Of a stretch of 25,039 nt of DNA, positions 1 through 7,175 are shown piece after piece. The stretch is from Oscillospiraceae bacterium (GTDB lineage: Bacteria > Bacillota > Clostridia > Oscillospirales > Ruminococcaceae): contig JAHHUD010000017.1 in NCBI GenBank assembly GCA_020024185.1, forward strand, positions 1 to 25,039. Reading direction: 5' to 3'. The translations under genes and the position numbers were made by a program. The notes below the pieces were generated by a model. The model worked only from the letters and a program-made list of their open reading frames with translations, searched no databases and was not told the origin of the DNA. Positions within the stretch are counted from its first letter, which is position 1; each line of letters starts with the position of its first letter.

Positions 1-191
1 TGTTGCTTAAATGCTCAGAGTACTTTTATTTTATCAATTCTATTCTAATTTTATAAAAATTTCTTCTTATATTATATTTTTCACTAAATGGTTAGGCGAT
101 TTATTTTTTATAGATAATCCAAAATATTCACATTAAAAAGCATCCAACTCTTAAAATAAATATATAGTAATCATGTAGTTTTATCTTTGCA

Positions 192-218
192 ACAAAATCC
201 AAAAATAAGCATATTATA
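192..218 (+). promoter_or_regulatory. possible sporulation (sigma-K-type) promoter
   Basis: An AC dinucleotide at 192-193 is followed after 16 bases by CATATTATA at 210-218. This matches the mother-cell sigma-K pattern (AC, about 16 bases, CATANNNTA). The -10-like box lies about 30 bases before the start codon of the SleC-like gene, just ahead of its AGGAG ribosome binding site, and a spore-cortex enzyme would be a sensible target. The motif is short and the region is very A/T-rich, so a chance match is possible. I see no clear sigma-A promoter in the first 249 bases, and nothing else recognisable there. Confidence 0.35.
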
Positions 219-249
219 AAATAAAATTATAAAAGGAGCAAGCTTATAA

Positions 250-2028
250 ATGGCAACTGGATTTTTGCAAATCAGAATAACAACACAAATGATTTTGCCA
301 CTTAAGAATGTAGAAATTTTAATAATAGATAGTAGCAGTACACTATTTCTAGAAGAAAAAACAGTGTATACAAATGAAAATGGATTAACCCCACTAATAT
401 CCCTACCTACAGTCTCAAAAGAGCTATCACTTGATGAACGTAATATAGAACTTCCTTGTAAAACTTATAACATAATAGTTAATGCAGATAACTATATACA
501 AGCAGAGGCTATTGGTGTACAAATATTTGAAGGTCAGTTAACTATGCAAGAAATAGATTTGCTTGCAAGACCTCTTGATTATGGAAGTGATTTTGAACTT
601 TCATCTGTTCACGAAGAACCACCAAAATTATATCGTCCGGAAGAATATGAGAAGATTGGAACAACTTTTGTATTAAGAACTGTTGTTATACCAGAAAATA
701 TAACTGTACATCTTGGGCCTCCAACATCTTCAGCACAAAATGTACAGGTTCCTTTTAGAACATATCTCAAAAGTGTTGCAGCAAGTGAAATATATCCTAC
801 GTGGCCAGAAGAAGCTTTAAAAGCTAATATTTATGCACAAGTATCATTTGCTTTAAACAGAATATATACAGAATGGTATCCGTCAAGAGGATTTAATTTT
901 AATATAACAAGCTCACCAAGTTATGACCAAAAATATGTACATAATGGCAGTACATTTAGTAGGACAGATAAAATAGTTGATGAGCTTTTTAATGAATATA
1001 TTGTAAAAGCAGGTCGCAAAGACCCATTTTTTGCAGAATACTGTGATGGTAAATCTGTAACTTGCAAAGGTATGAGTCAATGGGGAAGTAAGTATGATGC
1101 AGATAGAGGTATGAGTGCTATAAGTATATTAAGAAAATACTATGGAAATAATATAAATATAACACAAACAAATAATATAGCTGCCATTCCGGTATCATTT
1201 GGAGGAAAGACTCTGAAAGAAGGCTCGGCAGGAGATGATGTAAGGACTATACAGGCACAATTGAACAGAATAGCTGATGACTATCCTTCAATTGGTAAAG
1301 TGCGTGCAAACGGCATTTTTGGAGCTGATACAACCGCTGCTGTTAAGAGATTTCAAACTATATTTAAACTTACAGCAGACGGAATGGTTGGAAAGTCAAC
1401 TTGGTACAAAATTTCTTATATATATGTATCTGTTAAAAAACTGGCTCAACTTACAAGTGAAGGTGAAGCTATTGATGATGGCACATATCCAGGCTCTCCA
1501 GTAAAAATAGGAGACAGAGGAGTACAAGTACAAATTGTACAATTTTATTTAAATCAAACGGCAGTATATGTGAATACAATAATACCGGTAACAATAGACG
1601 GACAATTTGGACCAACCACAGAAAAATCTGTTAAACTATTTCAAAGATATTTTAATCTAGCTGAAGATGGTATTGTTGGTGAAAAAACTTGGAATAAAAT
1701 GTATGATATATATAAAGGTATAAAAGACGGAGTTACAGTCCCACCACAAACACCTCCAACACAAGATGTGTATCCAGGTACACCACTTAGAGTTGGTTCA
1801 ACCGGCACAAATGTATCAAAGATACAAAACTGGTTAAATGGAGTGGGCAGAACATATTCATCAATTCCGTTTTTAAATGTAGATGGAAAATTTGGTGCTT
1901 TAACGCGCGATGCAGTAATTGCATTTCAAAAGCAATTTAATCTTACACAAGATGGTATAGTTGGAGAAAAAACGTGGAATACACTATACCAACAATGGCA
2001 AAACCTTGCAGCACAAGGCAAGGTATAA
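250..2028 (+). CDS. SleC-like spore cortex-lytic protein: SpoIID domain plus three peptidoglycan-binding domains
   Basis: The protein has 592 residues. Residues 1-110 form a beta-rich, Ig-like N-terminal region without a signal peptide. Residues about 165-305 form a SpoIID/LytB-type lytic transglycosylase domain, with the motif VAASEIYPTWPEEALKAN (E180 would be the catalytic glutamate, by analogy with SpoIID) and the later CKGMSQWGS segment. Three PG_binding_1 domains follow at about 322-392, 419-489 and 514-585, each with a DG-x-(F/V)G core and ending in a conserved GxxTW; the linkers before the second and third share the YPG(S/T)P pattern. This architecture is that of SleC-type cortex hydrolases of clostridial spores, which degrade cortex during germination, although characterised SleC has a prepropeptide and one binding domain. 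The absence of a secretion signal fits synthesis in the mother cell, where the enzyme could be built into the spore coat or cortex. The ATG follows AAAGGAG at 232-238. The domain calls are firm; the germination role is inferred. Confidence 0.8.
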   Translation: MATGFLQIRITTQMILPLKNVEILIIDSSSTLFLEEKTVYTNENGLTPLISLPTVSKELSLDERNIELPCKTYNIIVNADNYIQAEAIGVQIFEGQLTMQEIDLLARPLDYGSDFELSSVHEEPPKLYRPEEYEKIGTTFVLRTVVIPENITVHLGPPTSSAQNVQVPFRTYLKSVAASEIYPTWPEEALKANIYAQVSFALNRIYTEWYPSRGFNFNITSSPSYDQKYVHNGSTFSRTDKIVDELFNEYIVKAGRKDPFFAEYCDGKSVTCKGMSQWGSKYDADRGMSAISILRKYYGNNINITQTNNIAAIPVSFGGKTLKEGSAGDDVRTIQAQLNRIADDYPSIGKVRANGIFGADTTAAVKRFQTIFKLTADGMVGKSTWYKISYIYVSVKKLAQLTSEGEAIDDGTYPGSPVKIGDRGVQVQIVQFYLNQTAVYVNTIIPVTIDGQFGPTTEKSVKLFQRYFNLAEDGIVGEKTWNKMYDIYKGIKDGVTVPPQTPPTQDVYPGTPLRVGSTGTNVSKIQNWLNGVGRTYSSIPFLNVDGKFGALTRDAVIAFQKQFNLTQDGIVGEKTWNTLYQQWQNLAAQGKV

Positions 2029-2033
2029 AAATA

Positions 2034-2073
2034 AAAAAGCAATCAGCATAAGCTGGTTGCTTTTTGTTTTTTT
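2034..2073. terminator. bidirectional intrinsic terminator between the SleC-like gene and rnpB
   Basis: AAAAAGCAATCAGC at 2034-2047 pairs fully (one G-U) with GCTGGTTGCTTTTT at 2052-2065 around an ATAA loop. T-runs follow on both strands, so it can end the SleC-like transcript from the left and the rnpB transcript from the right. Confidence 0.9.
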
Positions 2074-2080
2074 ATAAAAA

Positions 2081-2409
2081 ATGAGTAAACCGTAAGCCGG
2101 GTTCTGTATTAAACGACAATCTATCTCGACTATAAGTTGCCTTATAGCTCTAGCCACCTCCTGAAAGCTGCAGGGCGCATATGCTTTACTATCGGGTGTT
2201 GCTTTGGGTAGGGTTTACACAGCCATATAGTCTCCTATATGCTGGTGAGCTCTTGCCTCACCTTTTCATCCTTACCTGAAAACAGGCGGTAATTTTCTGT
2301 TGCACTTTCCCTAAGGTCGCCCTCGGCTGACGTTATCAGCTACCCTTGCCCTGTAAAGCCCGGACTTTCCTCATGCAGAAAACTGCACGCTGCCGTCTGG
2401 GTTACTCAT
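2081..2409 (-). ncRNA. rnpB: RNase P RNA (bacterial class A)
   Basis: This is the catalytic RNA of ribonuclease P, which cleaves the 5' leader from pre-tRNAs. Read on the minus strand it shows the universal conserved pieces: GAGGAAAGTCCGGGC near the 5' end, GAGGGCGACC-type and GTAAACCC core sequences, and ACAGAACCCGGCTTA near the 3' end. The outermost bases (GAGTAACC at the 5' end, GGTTTACTC at the 3' end) pair to form helix P1, which sets the boundaries. The length of about 329 bases is normal. The 5' end lies about 11 bases after the stop codon of the TM2 protein gene on the same strand, so its promoter must be inside that gene or upstream of it. The 3' end runs into the shared terminator at 2034-2073. 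Confidence 0.97.
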
Positions 2410-2420
2410 ATTTTAACATA

Positions 2421-2768
2421 TTAAAAATTATCTGCTAGAGGCATTCCTTTTGCATCTGTTGAAATATTTCCAGAAAAAATTCTAATAGAATCAATAACAC
2501 CCCATATAAAGCTAAAAAAGCCAAGCCAAAATACAAACATAAGAAGTTGAGCAATTGCTTTTCCAGTATATCCAAGGTAAAAATTATGAATACCAAGAGT
2601 ACCTAAAACTATACCTAAAATACCAGCAATAAATTTGTTTTTTTGACCGGAATATGTTGTATTTGATGTGTTATAATTGTTATTAGTGTAAGAAACTTTA
2701 TAGCCGCAGTTATGACAAAAAGATACTCCCGTATCTAATTTTGTGCCACAATTTGGACAAAAATTCAT
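2421..2768 (-). CDS. zinc-ribbon and TM2 domain membrane protein
   Basis: The 115-residue protein starts with a zinc ribbon with two CxxC knuckles (FCPNCGTKL and FCHNCGYKV), followed by a polar Asn/Thr-rich linker. A TM2 domain comes next: two hydrophobic helices around the GIHNFYLGYTGKAIAQLL motif, ending in DSIRIF. TM2 proteins are small membrane proteins of unknown bacterial function. I chose the ATG at 2766-2768 because AGGGGTG lies 6 bases upstream (2774-2780) and the protein then begins directly with the zinc ribbon. An upstream ATG at 2822 would overlap the likely promoter and adds an unconserved-looking tail. The gene is probably monocistronic, or reads through into rnpB. Confidence 0.85.
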   Translation of the reverse strand: MNFCPNCGTKLDTGVSFCHNCGYKVSYTNNNYNTSNTTYSGQKNKFIAGILGIVLGTLGIHNFYLGYTGKAIAQLLMFVFWLGFFSFIWGVIDSIRIFSGNISTDAKGMPLADNF

Positions 2769-2793
2769 ATCAACACCCCTATTCTGTTTAAAT

Positions 2794-2822
2794 AGTTTAT
2801 CATAAATAATAAAATTATTCAA
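2794..2822 (-). promoter_or_regulatory. candidate sigma-A promoter for the TM2 protein gene
   Basis: On the minus strand TTGAAT (2817-2822), 17 bases, then TAAACT (2794-2799). This is a moderate match to the consensus, and it would start transcription about 20 bases before the start codon at 2768. Confidence 0.45.
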
Positions 2823-2851
2823 TCACTAAAATTATAAACTTATAAAAATAC

Positions 2852-2880
2852 TTTAATAATATTCATTATTGTTATATAAT
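2852..2880 (+). promoter_or_regulatory. weak candidate promoter for gdhA
   Basis: A perfect -10 box TATAAT at 2875-2880 lies 17 bases after a poor -35 (TTTAAT, 2852-2857). It is about 40 bases before the gdhA start. The surroundings are nearly all A/T, so the -35 is doubtful. Confidence 0.4.
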
Positions 2881-2918
2881 AAAGTGATAAAATTTAACTC
2901 GTAAATTGAGGTAGTATA

Positions 2919-4268
2919 ATGATAAATAATAATTATGTTAAAACCGTGTATAAAAATATACAAGCAAAATATCCATACGAAAAAGAATTTCTTCAAGCTG
3001 TTTTGGAAGTATTGGAAACTCTTGAACCTGTCGTTGAAAATGATGCACAAATTGAAAAACTTGGTATACTTGAAAGAATAGTTGAACCGGAAAGAATGAT
3101 AACATTTAGAGTATCATGGGTAGATGATAATGGAAAAGTTCAGGTTAATACAGGATATCGTTGTCAATTTAACAGTGCAATTGGTCCATATAAAGGGGGA
3201 TTGCGTTTTCATCCAACAGTAAACGCAAGCGTTATTAAATTTCTTGGATTTGAACAGACCTTTAAAAATTCTCTTACGGGACTTTCGATGGGAGGAGGCA
3301 AAGGTGGAAGCGACTTTGACCCTAAAGGAAAAAGTGACATGGAGATAATGAGATTTTGTCAAAGTTTTATGACAGAACTTTACCGTCATATTGGACAATT
3401 TACAGATGTGCCAGCCGGAGATATAGGTGTAGGAAAAAGAGAAGTTGGATATTTGTATGGACAATATAAACGCATCTCCAATGAGTTTACCGGTGTATTA
3501 ACTGGAAAAGCTTTGGAATTTGGTGGCTCTCTTGGAAGAACAGAGGCAACTGGATACGGTCTTTGTTATTTTACACAAAAAATGCTTGAAACATTAAAGG
3601 GTACAAATTTCAATGATAAAAAAGTTATTGTTTCTGGCAGTGGTAATGTTGCTATATATGCGGCACAAAAAGCAAAAGAACTTGGGGCAAAAATTATTGC
3701 CATGAGTGACTCTTGTGGATATATTTATGATAAAAACGGAATTGATTTACAGCTTATAAAAAATATTAAAGAAGTTAAAAGAGAAAGAATAAAAGAGTAT
3801 CTAAAAAAATATCCTAATGCAATATATGTGGATAACTGTCGTGATATTTGGAGTATTCCTTGTGATATTGCATTGCCTTGTGCAACACAAAATGAACTTG
3901 ATGAAAATAGCGCTAAATTGCTTGTGAAAAATGGTTGTATTGCAGTTGCAGAAGGTGCAAATATGCCAAGTACACCAAAAGCAATACAAATATTTATTGA
4001 CAATGATATTGCTTATGCACCAGGTAAAGCAAGTAATGCTGGTGGTGTTGCTGTAAGTGGGCTAGAGATGAGCCAGAATAGTTTGCGTTTATCTTGGAGT
4101 TTTGACCAGGTGGACCAAAAGCTTAAAGAAATTATGGAAAACCTATTTGATAGAGTGTATAAAACAAGCCAAAAATACTCAGATGGAAAAAATCTTGTTA
4201 TTGGTGCAAACATAGCAGGTTTTGAAAAAGTATGTGAAGCTATGAAGATACAAGGGATAGCATATTAG
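2919..4268 (+). CDS. gdhA: NADP-type glutamate dehydrogenase
   Basis: The 449-residue protein has the standard size of the hexameric small glutamate dehydrogenase, which interconverts 2-oxoglutarate plus ammonia and glutamate in the cytoplasm. It carries the substrate-site segment GPYKGGLRFHP (K92), K116, the catalytic lysine K128 in GGGKGGSDFDP, and D168 in PAGDIGVG. These four positions have exactly the spacing of the catalytic residues of the Clostridium symbiosum enzyme (K89, K113, K125, D165). The Rossmann segment VSGSGNVA is followed by MSDSCG, which resembles NADP-dependent members rather than the NAD enzyme of C. symbiosum, so a biosynthetic ammonia-assimilating role is likely. The ATG has GAGG about 8 bases upstream. 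An RluA-family gene follows only 4 bases after the stop and is probably cotranscribed. Confidence 0.97.
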   Translation: MINNNYVKTVYKNIQAKYPYEKEFLQAVLEVLETLEPVVENDAQIEKLGILERIVEPERMITFRVSWVDDNGKVQVNTGYRCQFNSAIGPYKGGLRFHPTVNASVIKFLGFEQTFKNSLTGLSMGGGKGGSDFDPKGKSDMEIMRFCQSFMTELYRHIGQFTDVPAGDIGVGKREVGYLYGQYKRISNEFTGVLTGKALEFGGSLGRTEATGYGLCYFTQKMLETLKGTNFNDKKVIVSGSGNVAIYAAQKAKELGAKIIAMSDSCGYIYDKNGIDLQLIKNIKEVKRERIKEYLKKYPNAIYVDNCRDIWSIPCDIALPCATQNELDENSAKLLVKNGCIAVAEGANMPSTPKAIQIFIDNDIAYAPGKASNAGGVAVSGLEMSQNSLRLSWSFDQVDQKLKEIMENLFDRVYKTSQKYSDGKNLVIGANIAGFEKVCEAMKIQGIAY

Positions 4269-4272
4269 AATT

Positions 4273-5151
4273 ATGATTTTAAATTTTGTTGTAAAAGAAA
4301 CAAATCAAGGTGACACTTTAAACTCTTTTCTAAGAAAGGAAGGTATTAGCCTTGCACTTATAAAAAAACTTAAATTTTTGCCAGATGGAATACTTGTAAA
4401 TGGAATAAAGCAAAATACAAATTATATAGTTAAAAATGGTGATGAAATTATAGTTAATGTTTGGGACCGTAAGGAAGAAACAGAAAAAAGCACTGTAATT
4501 GCACAAGATATACCAATGGATATAGTTTACATTGACCCTTGTTGCATGGTTGTTGATAAACCATATTATATGCCTGTTCATCCATCTTTTAATCATCCAA
4601 CTGATACTTTGGCAAATGCGTTTTGTGGATATTGGAAAAAGCAAGGGGAAAATCATATATTTAGAGCAATAAATAGACTTGATAAAAATACATCAGGACT
4701 GGTTGTTATTGCTCTTGATTCTCACAGTGCGGAACAATTAAAAGGAAATATAAGTAAAATATATACAGCAATAGTAGAAGGCAAAGTGAAAGCCCAGCAT
4801 GCAATTATAGAATTGCCAATAGCGAGAGAAAAAGAGTCTATAATAACTAGGTGTGTTAGAGAAGATGGACAGTACGCAAAAACAGAATATGATGTAGTTA
4901 AGCAAAATGAAAAATATTCATTGCTTGATATAAAACTTCATACAGGGCGCACTCATCAAATAAGAGTTCACTTTTCTCATATTGGACATGCTCTTGCCGG
5001 AGATGATTTATATGGAGGCAAAACAGCGGATATACAAAGACATGCTCTCCATTGTAGGCAGGTGTCATTTATATCGCCTTATAATAATAAGAAAATTACC
5101 ATAAATTCCAAATTACCTAAAGATATGGAAATTATTGTATCTAAAATATAG
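4273..5151 (+). CDS. RluA/RluD-family RNA pseudouridine synthase
   Basis: This 292-residue enzyme isomerises uridine to pseudouridine in structured RNA. Residues about 12-65 form an S4-like RNA-binding domain, and the catalytic domain follows from about residue 85. It contains the family signature RLDKNTSGLVV with the catalytic aspartate D137, and the later block LHTGRTHQIRVHFSHIGH. The residue before the RLD signature is asparagine (INRLD) where many relatives have histidine. Which rRNA or tRNA position it modifies cannot be told from sequence. The start is 4 bases after the gdhA stop and has no good ribosome binding site nearby, so translation is probably coupled to gdhA. Confidence 0.93.
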   Translation: MILNFVVKETNQGDTLNSFLRKEGISLALIKKLKFLPDGILVNGIKQNTNYIVKNGDEIIVNVWDRKEETEKSTVIAQDIPMDIVYIDPCCMVVDKPYYMPVHPSFNHPTDTLANAFCGYWKKQGENHIFRAINRLDKNTSGLVVIALDSHSAEQLKGNISKIYTAIVEGKVKAQHAIIELPIAREKESIITRCVREDGQYAKTEYDVVKQNEKYSLLDIKLHTGRTHQIRVHFSHIGHALAGDDLYGGKTADIQRHALHCRQVSFISPYNNKKITINSKLPKDMEIIVSKI

Positions 5152-5200
5152 ATAAAATTTGAACAATAAATGCATATTTATTTAAAAAATTCCGTTTTTC

Positions 5201-5229
5201 TTGAAAAAATAGCTGTGATTGTGTATAAT
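5201..5229 (+). promoter_or_regulatory. near-consensus sigma-A promoter for the M23 peptidase gene
   Basis: TTGAAA at 5201-5206 is followed after exactly 17 bases by TATAAT at 5224-5229. The -10 box is perfect and the -35 matches at 5 of 6. It leaves a leader of about 50 bases before the start codon at 5287. Confidence 0.85.
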
Positions 5230-5286
5230 CGTTTAGTGTACTTACAATAGAAGTTTCATGCAATTTACGGAAAAGGAGTTGAGCAA

Positions 5287-7050
5287 ATGCCATTAAAACG
5301 CAAAGATAAAAGCGAAGAGGCAAATAAAAATAAATCAACACTAATTTCCCTTTTTAAAAAATATAATAAAGGCGAAATAACCAAAAATGGTATAAGAAAA
5401 TTTTTTGTTACCATTTTTTATAGATTAGGATACTCATCAGAACTTACAGTATTATTGTTGTTAAAGAAAATAAGAAAAGTAAGTTATATATGTTATAGAT
5501 ATTTCAAAAAAATTTATAAAGAAATCAAAATATTTGTAAATAAATTTTTTGATGGAATTTTGGATGATATAGGTTTTCCACTTTCACGACTAAAAGCTTC
5601 TATTTTTAACATAGGAAAAATCATAAAAAATTCCAAAGAAGATGATAGCATTCATGCAAAACAAGAGGTTAAAGCTTATGTTTCTCAAGGTATAAAAAAA
5701 CATAAATCTTTTGTACCGATTCTTATGAGTTATATCTTACCGGTTGTCTGTTTTGTTTTGATGGTTTCAATAATATCTATAGGGTTAAATCAAAAGTATG
5801 CCATACAAATAAGTCTAGATGGACAAAGTATGGGATGTGTAGATAATTATAATGTTTTTACAAACGCTGATAACATAATAAAAAACAAGTTAGTAACACT
5901 TAATGATGAGCAAAAATGGAATATTGAACCAAAAGTAAAATTGGTTTCAACAAAAAGAGATGAAATTGTTGATGAAAGGCAACTATCTGACCAAATACTA
6001 AGAGCATCAGATGAAAATATTGTTTCAGCAACGGGTCTTTATGTTGACGGAGTTTTCCATGGAGCTGTAAAAAATCCTGAAAAAATAAAACAGGCAATGC
6101 AAAGTGTTATGGACCCTTATATAAACGACAACAAAAACAAAGTTATTACATTTGTTCAGGATATTTCTCTTACAGATGGTATATTCTTTACTGAAACTAT
6201 TGTTGATGAAAATGAACTTTCAAAAAAAATAACCGGTCTTGTCGCAGGAGAAGTATGGTATAGCGTTGTAGAAGGTGATTCACCATCTCTTATTGCTCAG
6301 AAAAATGGATTAAGACTTTCAGAACTTTATAACTTAAACCCAGAACTTGAAGGTGGCGGTTTGTGGATTGGGGATCGCATTTTGGTAAGCCAAGCTGTTC
6401 CTTTCTTACAGGTTAAAGAAGTTATGAATGAAGTAAGAGAAGTTGAAACTAAATATGAAACAGAACAGAGAGGTAACAACAGTATGACTGTTGGTACTGC
6501 AAAGACTGTTCAAAAAGGTGAAAATGGACTTAACAGGCTTAATGTTGAAGTAACTTACATAGATGGTATAATGCAAGGTGAAAATATTATAAGCACAGAA
6601 GTTGTAAAAGAACCAGTTACAGAAATAGTAGAAGTTGGTCGCTATATACCAAGTGTTGGTGTTATGGAAAATGCAGGCAGTGGTAAATTTGGCTGGCCTA
6701 CAGGTGGCGGTGTTAGAGTTTCTCGTGGATTTGCAGGACAATATCCTGCACATAATGGTGTTGATATAGCAGGCCCTTATGGAACAGCTATTGTTGCTTC
6801 TGACTCTGGTACAGTAGTTGCTGCAAAATATACAAACAGAGGTTATGGAGTTTACCTTATAATTGACCACGGTAATGGATATCAGACACTGTACGGCCAC
6901 TGTTCATCTCTTCTTGTTTCACGAGGAGAAAGTGTTAAAAAAGGACAAGTTATTGCAAGAATGGGTTCAACTGGTAATAGTACCGGCAATCACTTGCATT
7001 TTGAAATCAAGAGAGGAAATACTCGTTACGACCCTAATAAATTCTGGTAA
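5287..7050 (+). CDS. membrane-anchored LysM-G5-M23 peptidoglycan endopeptidase
   Basis: The 587-residue protein begins with about 140 basic, lysine-rich residues that should be cytoplasmic. One membrane helix follows (about 143-167), then an extracellular part: an uncharacterised region (170-320), a LysM-like domain (about 323-368, ending IGDRILVS), a G5 domain (about 372-452) and an M23/LytM peptidase domain (about 466-587). All zinc and catalytic residues are present: H489 and D493 in HNGVD, H538 in LYGH, and H569/H571 in GNHLHFE. It should therefore be an active cell-wall endopeptidase acting in growth, division or sporulation. The ATG has AAAAGGAG about 8 bases upstream and a strong promoter at 5201. 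Its neighbour murA makes a peptidoglycan precursor, so both serve the cell wall, but murA has its own promoter. The exact cleavage bond is unknown. Confidence 0.93.
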   Translation: MPLKRKDKSEEANKNKSTLISLFKKYNKGEITKNGIRKFFVTIFYRLGYSSELTVLLLLKKIRKVSYICYRYFKKIYKEIKIFVNKFFDGILDDIGFPLSRLKASIFNIGKIIKNSKEDDSIHAKQEVKAYVSQGIKKHKSFVPILMSYILPVVCFVLMVSIISIGLNQKYAIQISLDGQSMGCVDNYNVFTNADNIIKNKLVTLNDEQKWNIEPKVKLVSTKRDEIVDERQLSDQILRASDENIVSATGLYVDGVFHGAVKNPEKIKQAMQSVMDPYINDNKNKVITFVQDISLTDGIFFTETIVDENELSKKITGLVAGEVWYSVVEGDSPSLIAQKNGLRLSELYNLNPELEGGGLWIGDRILVSQAVPFLQVKEVMNEVREVETKYETEQRGNNSMTVGTAKTVQKGENGLNRLNVEVTYIDGIMQGENIISTEVVKEPVTEIVEVGRYIPSVGVMENAGSGKFGWPTGGGVRVSRGFAGQYPAHNGVDIAGPYGTAIVASDSGTVVAAKYTNRGYGVYLIIDHGNGYQTLYGHCSSLLVSRGESVKKGQVIARMGSTGNSTGNHLHFEIKRGNTRYDPNKFW

Positions 7051-7057
7051 TTTGCTA

Positions 7058-7085
7058 TTGAAATTTTTGAAATAAATGGTATACT
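7058..7085 (+). promoter_or_regulatory. sigma-A promoter for murA
   Basis: TTGAAA (7058-7063), 16 bases, TATACT (7080-7085); each box matches at 5 of 6. It starts just after the stop codon of the M23 peptidase gene and leaves a leader of about 85 bases before the murA TTG start. Confidence 0.7.
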
Positions 7086-7175
7086 AAAAAGGTTAGAACT
7101 TATTTAGAATTTATTTATAAATTATTCACATACTAATTACAATGATATAAATTTAATCTCGAAGGAGAATTAATT

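Noticed and set aside
2769..2822. Longer TM2 protein starting at ATG 2822
   Set aside because: That ATG overlaps the likely -35 box, has no ribosome binding site, and adds residues outside the zinc-ribbon domain. The ATG at 2768 has AGGGGTG.
5165..5182. AATAAAT-GCAT-ATTTATT hairpin after the RluA-family gene as a terminator
   Set aside because: The stem is entirely A/T and is not followed directly by a T-run, so it is too weak to call.
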